Source: Proteobacteria bacterium UBA7420
Lineage (GTDB): Bacteria > Pseudomonadota > Gammaproteobacteria > Magnimaribacterales > D2472
Assembly (NCBI GenBank): GCA_002469975.1
Contig: DKMG01000025.1
Coordinates: forward strand, 1 to 5,101
DNA: 5,101 bases
Direction of reading: 5' to 3'
The notes below the pieces were generated by a model. The model saw nothing but the letters and a program-made list of their open reading frames with translations, was not told the DNA's origin and did no database searches. Shown here in pieces: positions 1 through 5,101 of this stretch (positions are counted from its first letter, which is position 1; each line of letters begins with the position of its first letter). The translations under genes and the position numbers were made by a program.

Positions 1-352
1 TTGATGCAATCTTTGTAAGGTACTTTTCTTTTTGAGCTTGACTTCCCGCTGCCAGAATAGCGGTAGGAGCCATGACATAAGGGGCTATGTATGGAACGGG
101 CCCAATACAAGAACCCAAGCCCTCGGAAACCACTGCAGCAAACAATAAATCTAAGTCAAGGCCACCAAATTCTTCAGGAATCAATAATCCACTAATCCCT
201 AGATTAAGAAAGCCCCGATGAATTTCTTTGCTTGTATGTGCCTCGTCACCACTGGCAATCTTTCTAATCTGATCCAGAGAAGCATGATCTTCCAGATATT
301 TTGTTACATTGTCTTTAAAAAAAGACTGTTCTTCTGATAATCCAAAATACAT
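1..352 (-). CDS. Acyl-CoA dehydrogenase, second subunit of a pair (N-terminal 117 residues; runs off left edge)
   Basis: The visible part begins MYFGLSEEQSFFKDNV and contains LLIPEEFGGLDLDLLFAAVV (residues 56-75), the N-terminal helical-domain pattern of acyl-CoA dehydrogenases, followed by a segment ending QKEKYLTKIAS that normally precedes the FAD-binding beta domain. Family members oxidise acyl-CoA to the trans-2-enoyl-CoA with FAD and pass electrons to ETF. The FAD-binding and catalytic parts lie outside the window, so activity cannot be judged. The ATG at 352 is one base past the stop of the upstream dehydrogenase and has a good ribosome binding site (CAAGGAGC, six bases before the start) lying in that gene's last codons, so the two should be co-transcribed and translationally coupled. 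Adjacent, non-identical dehydrogenase genes are typical of heteromeric (alpha2beta2) enzymes such as mycobacterial FadE26-FadE27 and FadE28-FadE29. Family assignment is firm; heteromer and substrate are inference. Confidence 0.9.
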   Translation of the reverse strand, partial: MYFGLSEEQSFFKDNVTKYLEDHASLDQIRKIASGDEAHTSKEIHRGFLNLGISGLLIPEEFGGLDLDLLFAAVVSEGLGSCIGPVPYIAPYVMAPTAILAAGSQAQKEKYLTKIAS

Positions 353-353
353 T

Positions 354-1583
354 TTATGCTCCTTGAATTTTAGGCTCTTTTGGCATGCCAAGGCCGCGTT
401 CGGCGATGATATTTTTTTGAATTTGACTGGTTCCTCCGCCAATGATCAGCCCCAGAAAATACATATAAATAAATTGCCATGTACCATCATTTTTTATATG
501 AGGACTCTGCTCATAGAGAGTGCCAATTTCACCCATAACATCTATTGCCAAGCCTTCAAGCTCATGCCTTAACTCAGTCCCAGTAAGCTTTTGAATCATT
601 TTTCCAATTTTGACATCTGTGCCAGGATTGAGCTTTGCTGATAACAGCCTCAACCCATGAGATTGTTGAGCCAACACTTTGCCTTGAATTTGCATCAAAC
701 GATCTCTGTAAATTGGATGCTCAATGAGGGGTTTGCCGTCAAGAGTTTCATTTTTCATCAAATCTATCAGCATGTTTAATCGACTCATTGTTGCGTCTGG
801 TGGGGCAAGAGAGCCTCTCTCATAGCCTAATGTAGCATTTGCAACAGCCCAGCCTTCACCTCTTTTCCCGATGATATTGCCTTCAGGAATTTTGACATCG
901 GTAAAAAATACTTCGTTGAAACCCGGTTTTAAAGTCATGTCTACCAATGGTCTAACCTCAATACCAGGTGTATCCATTGGAATTAATAAATAACTAATTC
1001 CAGCATGCTTTGGGGCATCCGGTTCAGTTCTTACAAGACAAAAACACATTTGAGAAAATTGAGCTGTGCTTGTCCAAATTTTTTGACCATTGATCACCCA
1101 TTCACCATTGATGAGCTCACCCTTGGTTTGAAGACTTGCCAGATCGCTGCCAGCGCCTGGCTCTGAATAGCCTTGACACCAAATCATTTCACCGTGGAGC
1201 GTAGGTTTAATGTATCTCTGTTTTTGTTCTTCAGTACCCATTTCAAGAAGTGTGGGAACCAACATATCTATTCCTTGGCCTCCCATTGGTGTAGGGGTTT
1301 TCGATTTTGAGAATTCTGATGCAATAATCCTACTTTTTAATATATCAGCTTCGCCACCATAGCCCCCATATTCCCTGGGAACTGACCTAGCAAAATATCC
1401 TTTTTCAATTAATATCTTTTGCCATTCGGACCGATGCATTACAGGCCCACTTGACCCTTCTGATTCCGCAAAAGGTGTTTTAGGACCATCTTTATTAAAT
1501 GTTAGCCCATGATATTGCTTGCAGAATTTTGCAACTTCATCTAAAAATTCTATGTACTCCGGTCCATATTCTAAATCCATCAT
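354..1583 (-). CDS. Acyl-CoA dehydrogenase (complete, FadE-like)
   Basis: A 409-residue FAD-dependent acyl-CoA dehydrogenase of normal family length, with no signal peptide; it should work in the cytoplasm and donate electrons to ETF. In order there is an N-terminal helical domain (about 1-130, including VPREYGGYGG at 68-77), a beta domain with WCQGYSEPGAGSDLASLQTK (135-154) and NGQKIWTSTAQ (165-175), both FAD/substrate-contact signatures, and a C-terminal helical domain ending in GGGTSQIQKNIIAERGLGMP (382-401). The usual catalytic glutamate of the YEGT motif is replaced by Gly383. Glu255 in TLGYERG lies where isovaleryl-CoA dehydrogenase and several steroid-type dehydrogenases carry their base on helix G, so the enzyme is probably active. 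Two ATGs are possible: the first, at 1583, is only three bases from AGAGG, whereas the second, at 1580, is six bases away and may be the true start (408 residues). The next gene follows after one base. The substrate is unknown; branched, cyclic or steroid-derived acyl-CoA is inferred from the glutamate position and the paired arrangement. Confidence 0.95.
   Translation of the reverse strand: MMDLEYGPEYIEFLDEVAKFCKQYHGLTFNKDGPKTPFAESEGSSGPVMHRSEWQKILIEKGYFARSVPREYGGYGGEADILKSRIIASEFSKSKTPTPMGGQGIDMLVPTLLEMGTEEQKQRYIKPTLHGEMIWCQGYSEPGAGSDLASLQTKGELINGEWVINGQKIWTSTAQFSQMCFCLVRTEPDAPKHAGISYLLIPMDTPGIEVRPLVDMTLKPGFNEVFFTDVKIPEGNIIGKRGEGWAVANATLGYERGSLAPPDATMSRLNMLIDLMKNETLDGKPLIEHPIYRDRLMQIQGKVLAQQSHGLRLLSAKLNPGTDVKIGKMIQKLTGTELRHELEGLAIDVMGEIGTLYEQSPHIKNDGTWQFIYMYFLGLIIGGGTSQIQKNIIAERGLGMPKEPKIQGA
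359..364 (-). promoter_or_regulatory. Ribosome binding site of the second acyl-CoA dehydrogenase, inside the preceding gene
   Basis: The minus strand reads AAGGAG here, close to a full Shine-Dalgarno match, six bases before the ATG at 352. It overlaps the last sense codons (Gln-Gly-Ala) of the upstream dehydrogenase. A ribosome finishing the first gene therefore sits on the initiation site of the second, which favours equal production of both subunits. Confidence 0.75.
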
Positions 1584-1585
1584 TT

Positions 1586-1591
1586 ACCTCT
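1586..1591 (-). promoter_or_regulatory. Ribosome binding site of the complete acyl-CoA dehydrogenase; bears on start choice
   Basis: The minus strand reads AGAGGT. Counting from the last G, it is three bases before the ATG at 1583 and six bases before the next in-frame ATG at 1580. The second distance is closer to the usual optimum, so the protein may begin MDLEYG rather than MMDLEYG. Confidence 0.6.
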
Positions 1592-1608
1592 TTATTTATT
1601 TCGAGTTT

Positions 1609-1734
1609 TTAAGATTTCTTTGTTTTAACCAGGCCTGCAAATACTTTTTTGGTATTTTTCCTAGGAAGTGCCTTCTAGTACTCTTTGAAAGATGGTAAAG
1701 CCTCACCACATATCATCACTACTATTATATTGGC
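1609..1734 (-). pseudogene. Decayed C-terminal remnant of an acyl-CoA synthetase (AMP-forming ligase)
   Basis: This fills most of the 160-bp gap between the nitronate-monooxygenase-like gene and the acyl-CoA dehydrogenase. Read on the minus strand from 1734 it gives ANIIVVMICGEALPSFKEY, a TAG stop (1677-1675), then KALPRKNTKKVFAGLVK, a few basic residues and a TAA stop (1611-1609). The first part resembles the ligase pattern C-R-E-x-L-A-S-F-K (shared C, E, L, S, F, K). The second resembles the terminal L-P-R-x-x-T-G/N-K-V motif that carries the adenylation lysine (shared L, P, R, T, K, V). The distance between the two motifs is about five residues shorter than in intact ligases, the usual G/N before the lysine is K, and there is an in-frame stop, so this is not functional. 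A CoA ligase would be the expected partner upstream of the dehydrogenases. The match is from memory over about 40 codons; chance similarity remains possible. Confidence 0.42.
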
Positions 1735-1743
1735 TCAGAGTAA

Positions 1744-2883
1744 TTAATCTTCTATAAAGCCAGCTAATCTTTCATAGGCATTGATAAAATCTTGTTTAAA
1801 CTCCTGCACCACATCACTGGCAGAAATGCTCTGATTCATTAAGCCCACCCCTTGACCCACCCAGTAGGTTGAAAGCTCTTTTGCACCTTGGTGACCACTT
1901 TCAGCGAGCTTCGTGACCTTTGCTAGCGCTGGTTCGGCTACCATCGGCTGCAAGGGTAATGGAAGTGGCTCTGGTGCATCCTTGGCCTCCCATGCCTTTG
2001 TCCATTCGGACACTAGCTGTCTTGAGTGCTTACCTGTTCTACTTCTTGATCTGATAGTCTGACCGGAGTTTGCTGCGATCATCTTCTCTTTAATTGCTGG
2101 TGGAACCTCAGATTCTACAGTGGTTAACCAAACTGACCCGCACCACGCTCCTGCAGCGCCCATGGTCATGGCAGCAGCCATCTGTTTACCGGTAACAATT
2201 CCACCTGCCGCAAGAATTGGAACATCTCCATAAGGTTGAATGGCTTCATGAACCTCAGGTATTAAAACCATAGTAGGGACACTTCCACAATGACCACCTG
2301 CTTCTGTGCCTGAGACCACTAAAATATCTACCCCAGCTTTGACTTGATTGATTGCATGTTCTGCAGTGCCAAGAAGAGCAGCAACTTTTACATTATTATC
2401 TTTTCCCATTTGCAACATCCAATCTGGCGGAACGCCTAAAGCATTGGCGATTAACTTAATGGGATGAGAAAAAGCAACATCTAGCAGCGCCTTGGCGCCA
2501 TCAGCTTTAGTATTTTCTGCCATGTAGGTAGCAGATGGCTTGATTGTTCTGAGTTCAGAGGCCTCGATTCCATGTTTCTCAAGAAGATCTGCTCGAAAAT
2601 CAGCATATTCTTGAGGAATCATCGACACAAGTTCTCCAGAATCAAATTTTTGATCTTTCCCAGCCATTTTATTTGGAATTAATACATCAACACCATAAGC
2701 CAAGCCATCAATGTGCTCATCAATCCATTTAAGCTCCTCCTCTAATTGATCCGGCTTCATTCCAACCGCGCCTAAAACTCCACAGCCTCCTGCTTTAGAA
2801 ACTGCAACTACAACATCCCTGCAATGAGTAAATGCGACTAAAGGAAATTCAATATCAAGAAGTTGGCAGATTTTTGAATTCAT
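1744..2883 (-). CDS. Nitronate monooxygenase (2-nitropropane dioxygenase)-family FMN flavoprotein
   Basis: A 379-residue TIM-barrel flavoprotein of the NMO/FabK-like family. Visible signatures are AFTHCRDVVVAVSKAGGCGV (17-36), GTEAGGHCG (192-200) with the family histidine at 198 that contacts FMN and serves catalysis in true nitronate monooxygenases, PILAAGGIVTGKQ (222-234) and GAAGAWCGSVWL (242-253), the FMN-phosphate loops. The pattern RSRSRTGKHSRQLVSEWT (278-295) and the C-terminal YWVGQGVG (340-347) recall, from memory, the mycobacterial Rv1533-like subgroup rather than the steroid-ring enzyme IpdC. About 60 residues (roughly 71-135) between early barrel strands look like an insertion relative to short NMOs. 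The weak ribosome binding site AGAGAG (2895-2890) is six bases before the ATG. The gene heads the leftward block; the actual reaction (nitronate oxidation, quinone reduction or enoyl-CoA reduction) cannot be told from sequence. The family is firm, the function open. Confidence 0.9.
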   Translation of the reverse strand: MNSKICQLLDIEFPLVAFTHCRDVVVAVSKAGGCGVLGAVGMKPDQLEEELKWIDEHIDGLAYGVDVLIPNKMAGKDQKFDSGELVSMIPQEYADFRADLLEKHGIEASELRTIKPSATYMAENTKADGAKALLDVAFSHPIKLIANALGVPPDWMLQMGKDNNVKVAALLGTAEHAINQVKAGVDILVVSGTEAGGHCGSVPTMVLIPEVHEAIQPYGDVPILAAGGIVTGKQMAAAMTMGAAGAWCGSVWLTTVESEVPPAIKEKMIAANSGQTIRSRSRTGKHSRQLVSEWTKAWEAKDAPEPLPLPLQPMVAEPALAKVTKLAESGHQGAKELSTYWVGQGVGLMNQSISASDVVQEFKQDFINAYERLAGFIED

Positions 2884-2915
2884 TTTTTACTCTCTGGATA
2901 AGAATTTCAATATTT

Positions 2916-2944
2916 ATGTTAGCACTCAGGATACACAAAATGAA
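2916..2944 (-). promoter_or_regulatory. Candidate extended -10 promoter for the leftward gene block
   Basis: On the minus strand the region reads TGCTAACAT (2924-2916), an extended -10 (TGn plus TAACAT, 4 of 6 to TATAAT). A weak -35 TTCATT (2944-2939, 3 of 6) lies 17 bases upstream. Transcription would start near 2910, giving a leader of about 25 bases before the ATG at 2883. It is a visual match only, in an AT-rich gap where such motifs arise by chance. Confidence 0.35.
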
Positions 2945-2960
2945 ATACATCGAGCATAAT
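2932..2960 (+). promoter_or_regulatory. Candidate sigma-70 promoter for the luciferase-like gene and nagZ
   Basis: TACACA (2932-2937, 4 of 6 to TTGACA) and CATAAT (2955-2960, 5 of 6 to TATAAT) are separated by exactly 17 bases. Initiation would be near 2967, leaving a leader of about 22 bases that contains no Shine-Dalgarno-like sequence. Its -35 lies within the -35/-10 spacer of the opposite-strand candidate promoter, so polymerase binding on the two strands could be mutually exclusive or jointly controlled. An imperfectly supported inverted repeat, AATACA (2944-2949) and TGTATT (2968-2973), brackets the -10. Confidence 0.4.
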
Positions 2961-2988
2961 CATTCCTTGTATTAAAAAACTTTTAACT

Positions 2989-4002
2989 ATGTCAAAAATT
3001 AAAATTGATTGCGCAATGATTACCAGAGATCCTGCTGAAGCTGGCGAGCTAAGTCAGCAGCTAGAAGACCTAGGCTATGATGGAGCCTATACATTTGAAG
3101 GTCCTCATGAACCCTTCTTACCTCTTGCAGCTGCAGCTGTGGCTACTCAAAGATTAGAATTATTAACTTCAATAGCGGTAGCCTTCTCACGAAATCCAAT
3201 GACTTTAGCTAATCTTGGGTATGACTTGCAGTTGATGTCTCAGGGAAGATTTACTCTTGGTTTAGGTTCTCAAATAAAGCCTCATATTGAAAAAAGATAC
3301 TCTATGCCATGGTCCTCACCAGCCAAGAGAATGGAAGAAATGGTTAATGCTATTAAAGCAATTTGGAGCTCTTGGCATGATGGAGAGGAGTTAAACTTTG
3401 ACGGTGAATTTTACAAGCATACTTTAATGACCCCATTTTTTAATCCAGGAAAAAATCCATTTGGGTTGCCAAAAATCTATGTTGCAGGCGTTGGCCCACT
3501 CATGACTCAGGCCGCAGCAGAATCAGCAGACGGTTTCCTTGTCCACCCATTCCATACCACTAAGTTTCTTAAAAATGTTACAACACCATCGCTTGAGAAG
3601 GGGTTAGCACTAGCTGATAAGAAAACATTTGATGTCTCAGTAGGTGTAATGATTGCAACGGGAATGAATGATGAGGAGATATCAGCCGCTAGAGAAACCT
3701 GTAGAGCCCAGATTGGGTTTTATGGCTCAACACCAGCTTACAAGGTTGTGTTGGAGCAGCATGGCTGGGAGGGCGTGCAACCTGAGCTCAACAAACTAAC
3801 TAAAAATGGTCAATGGCAAGATATTGCAGCTCTTATTACTGATGAGATGCTTGAAAGTATTGCTGTGAGTGGAACACCTGCGGAAGTTTCCAGGCAAATC
3901 TTCGAGAGATATGGCAGTATTGCTGCAAGAATTGCCCCGTCAATTTTTTCCGGTGATCCATCTGTAACTGCTGAGCTTATTAAGTCATTAAAGAGTCACT
4001 AG
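2989..4002 (+). CDS. Luciferase-like (LLM-class) flavin/F420-type oxidoreductase
   Basis: A 337-residue single-domain TIM-barrel protein of the bacterial luciferase-like family (PF00296). It begins MSKIKIDCAM and shows LEDLGYDGAYTFEGPHEPFL (25-44), a strand with RLELLTSIAVAFSRNP (55-70), LMSQGRFTLGLGSQ (82-95), SPAKRMEEMVNAIKAIW (110-126) and GVGPLMTQAAAESADGF (167-183); all are cofactor- or active-site-forming elements of the family. The overall pattern matches, from memory, the group annotated as F420-dependent oxidoreductase, MSMEG_2256 family. Whether the cofactor is F420 or FMN cannot be read from the sequence, and most gammaproteobacteria lack F420, so the label should not be taken as function. 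It has no recognisable Shine-Dalgarno before the ATG, which was chosen because the first beta strand begins straight after it. nagZ follows 31 bases downstream with no terminator between, so co-transcription is likely. Its divergent placement beside the flavoprotein and dehydrogenase block suggests a related catabolic role; this is inference. Confidence 0.9.
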   Translation: MSKIKIDCAMITRDPAEAGELSQQLEDLGYDGAYTFEGPHEPFLPLAAAAVATQRLELLTSIAVAFSRNPMTLANLGYDLQLMSQGRFTLGLGSQIKPHIEKRYSMPWSSPAKRMEEMVNAIKAIWSSWHDGEELNFDGEFYKHTLMTPFFNPGKNPFGLPKIYVAGVGPLMTQAAAESADGFLVHPFHTTKFLKNVTTPSLEKGLALADKKTFDVSVGVMIATGMNDEEISAARETCRAQIGFYGSTPAYKVVLEQHGWEGVQPELNKLTKNGQWQDIAALITDEMLESIAVSGTPAEVSRQIFERYGSIAARIAPSIFSGDPSVTAELIKSLKSH

Positions 4003-4033
4003 CATAATTAAAATTACTAATTAACTTGAAAGA

Positions 4034-5068
4034 ATGATGCAAAAAAAATTGCTAGGTAGGTTAATGCTTGATTTGAGCGGCCACTCTCTTACCGATGAAG
4101 AAAAAATAATCTTACAAAACTCCCAAGTTGGTGGAGTAATTTTATTCTCTAGAAATATTTTTTCTAGACATCAAGTGATTTCTCTGTGCCAAGCAATTCA
4201 AGATATTAATCCATACTTGATCATTGCAGTAGATCAAGAGGGAGGAAGGATTCAGCGTTTAGAAGAGGATTATACGAGATTACCCTCCATGCAAAAATTA
4301 GGCCAACTCGCCGCGAAAGACATAGAGACTGGTCTAGCCCTTGCAAACCATTTGGGGTGGTTGATGGCATCAGAAGTGATTGCCTCGGGCCTTGATATCA
4401 GTTTTGCTCCAGTATTAGATCTGGACCTCAAAACTAGTTCTATTATTGGCGATCGATCTCTTGGAGAAAATCCTAGAGAGGTCATCGCACTTGCAGACTC
4501 CTATATAAATGGCATGAATGAGGCTGGGATGAAGGCCATTGGCAAGCATTTTCCAGGCCATGGAGGCATACAAGCTGACACGCATCTAGAGTATTCTGAA
4601 GATCACCGATCGCTCATACAATTGGAGCAGCATGATTTACTTCCCTTTAGCCTTTTGCATAATAAATTGGGCGGCATCATGACGGCTCATGTTTCTTTCC
4701 CTGAGATTGATTCCGAGATTCCAACTTTTTCAAAATTCTGGCTTCAGGAAATTCTAAGAAAAAAAATACATTTTAATGGTGTGATTTTTAGCGATGACCT
4801 TTCCATGAAGGGCACTAATTTTTTTGGAGATATAGTTTCTAAAACTCACCAAGCTCTTCAGTCTGGATGTACTATGATTTTGATATGCAATGACCGCGCC
4901 GGAGTAAATCAGGCATTAGAATTTATGCTCAATCAGAATATTTCTCAGTCTACCGAGATTCCACTCTTAAAAGCATCTCAATCTCTTACTTGGGATGACT
5001 TAGAGCGTGACCCAAGACGGCTGCATGTTCTGGATGAGATTCAGAAACTTAGCCTCAAAGTAGTATGA
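4034..5068 (+). CDS. nagZ: Beta-N-acetylhexosaminidase NagZ (glycoside hydrolase family 3)
   Basis: NagZ removes non-reducing N-acetylglucosamine from 1,6-anhydromuropeptides in the cytoplasm during peptidoglycan recycling; its products can induce AmpC beta-lactamase in species that carry ampR-ampC. The 344-residue length, single TIM-barrel domain and lack of a signal peptide fit the gammaproteobacterial enzyme. Diagnostic motifs are GGVILFSRN (33-41), AVDQEGGRIQRL (65-76), IGDRSLGENP (138-147), KHFPGHGGIQADTHLE (171-186), which holds the Asp182-x-His184 acid/base dyad, and FSDDLSMKG (252-260), where Asp254 aligns with the nucleophile. All catalytic residues are present. Two adjacent ATGs (4034 and 4037) are possible; only a weak purine stretch, GAAAGA (4028-4033), precedes them, and its position favours the second. 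The gene is 31 bases after the luciferase-like gene and its TGA overlaps the next start as ATGA, so it appears to be the middle gene of a rightward operon. Confidence 0.96.
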   Translation: MMQKKLLGRLMLDLSGHSLTDEEKIILQNSQVGGVILFSRNIFSRHQVISLCQAIQDINPYLIIAVDQEGGRIQRLEEDYTRLPSMQKLGQLAAKDIETGLALANHLGWLMASEVIASGLDISFAPVLDLDLKTSSIIGDRSLGENPREVIALADSYINGMNEAGMKAIGKHFPGHGGIQADTHLEYSEDHRSLIQLEQHDLLPFSLLHNKLGGIMTAHVSFPEIDSEIPTFSKFWLQEILRKKIHFNGVIFSDDLSMKGTNFFGDIVSKTHQALQSGCTMILICNDRAGVNQALEFMLNQNISQSTEIPLLKASQSLTWDDLERDPRRLHVLDEIQKLSLKVV

Positions 5069-5101
5069 GTTCTTTACCAGACCTATCTGATCAGTATCCT
5101 G
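5065..5101 (+). CDS. Start of a further gene, possibly RraA-like (12 codons visible)
   Basis: An ATG at 5065 overlaps the nagZ stop in an ATGA arrangement and opens a frame reading MSSLPDLSDQYP to the window edge. The only clue is PDLSDQYP, which resembles the start of gammaproteobacterial RraA-family proteins (PDLCDAYP, 6 of 8 from memory); RraA regulates RNase E, and relatives are oxaloacetate decarboxylases or aldolases. There is no clear Shine-Dalgarno, so translation probably depends on termination of nagZ. That a gene begins here is fairly likely; its identity is tentative, as twelve residues cannot settle it. Confidence 0.55.
   Translation, partial: MSSLPDLSDQYP

Noticed and set aside
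309..572. An 87-codon plus-strand open frame
   Set aside because: It lies opposite the start of one acyl-CoA dehydrogenase and the end of the other, both with clear family motifs; its translation shows no recognisable pattern.
1639..1678. Two small hairpins (AAATAC/GTATTT at 1639-1657; CTAGGAAG/CTTCTAG with a bulge at 1661-1678) considered as a terminator or attenuator
   Set aside because: On the transcribed minus strand neither is followed by a T run, the first is a weak AT stem, and both fall within the sequence better explained as a decayed ligase end.
1675..1716. A 13-codon minus-strand frame (ATG at 1716, TAG at 1675) as a leader peptide
   Set aside because: It has no ribosome binding site and no run of regulatory codons, and its residues fit the acyl-CoA ligase C-terminal pattern, so it is more likely part of a pseudogene remnant.
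1724..1729. A perfect minus-strand TATAAT as a possible internal promoter for the dehydrogenase pair
   Set aside because: No -35-like hexamer lies 16-19 bases upstream and no TG extension is present; in AT-rich DNA a lone TATAAT is weak evidence.
1744..2883. Assignment of the NMO-like protein as the steroid-ring enzyme IpdC
   Set aside because: Its N-terminal CRDVV pattern, extra segment and RSRSRTGK motif differ from the IpdC sequence as I remember it; the steroid link rests only on context.
4270..4485. A 71-codon minus-strand open frame
   Set aside because: It lies fully inside nagZ on the opposite strand, over the conserved segment IGDRSLGENP; it is an antisense shadow.

Overview
The window looks like chromosomal DNA of a moderately AT-rich (by eye) gammaproteobacterium, most likely a marine or otherwise oligotrophic one. 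The best lineage clue is a NagZ of typical gammaproteobacterial length (about 340 residues, single domain, no signal peptide). The two acyl-CoA dehydrogenases, the nitronate-monooxygenase-like flavoprotein and the luciferase-like oxidoreductase belong to families that are abundant both in lipid- and steroid-degrading actinobacteria and in marine proteobacteria. The lineage is an inference; no rRNA or tRNA gene is present.

Layout: the left half (1-2883) is transcribed leftwards. In transcription order it holds a nitronate-monooxygenase-like gene (2883-1744), a 160-bp gap, a complete acyl-CoA dehydrogenase (1583-354) and, one base further on, the first 117 codons of a second acyl-CoA dehydrogenase that runs off the left edge. 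The 160-bp gap is not empty. In one minus-strand frame it reads as a decayed C-terminus of an acyl-CoA synthetase with an in-frame stop, which would be a pseudogene remnant. A 105-bp divergent promoter region (2884-2988) separates this block from the right half, which is transcribed rightwards: a luciferase-like oxidoreductase (2989-4002), nagZ (4034-5068) and the first 12 codons of a further gene overlapping the nagZ stop, possibly RraA-like.

Functionally the left block and the luciferase-like gene look like part of a CoA-thioester catabolic locus. The paired dehydrogenases would introduce a double bond into an acyl-CoA, possibly as a heteromer like those of mycobacterial steroid side-chain breakdown, and the flavoproteins would act on a related substrate that cannot be named from sequence. 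nagZ is a peptidoglycan-recycling housekeeping gene, so the window probably crosses the border between a catabolic locus and core chromosome. I found no mobile element, CRISPR array, RNA gene or convincing intrinsic terminator. I see no clear novel multi-gene system; the most interesting points are the ligase remnant, the probably heteromeric dehydrogenase pair, and the unassigned flavoproteins expressed from apparently overlapping divergent promoters.
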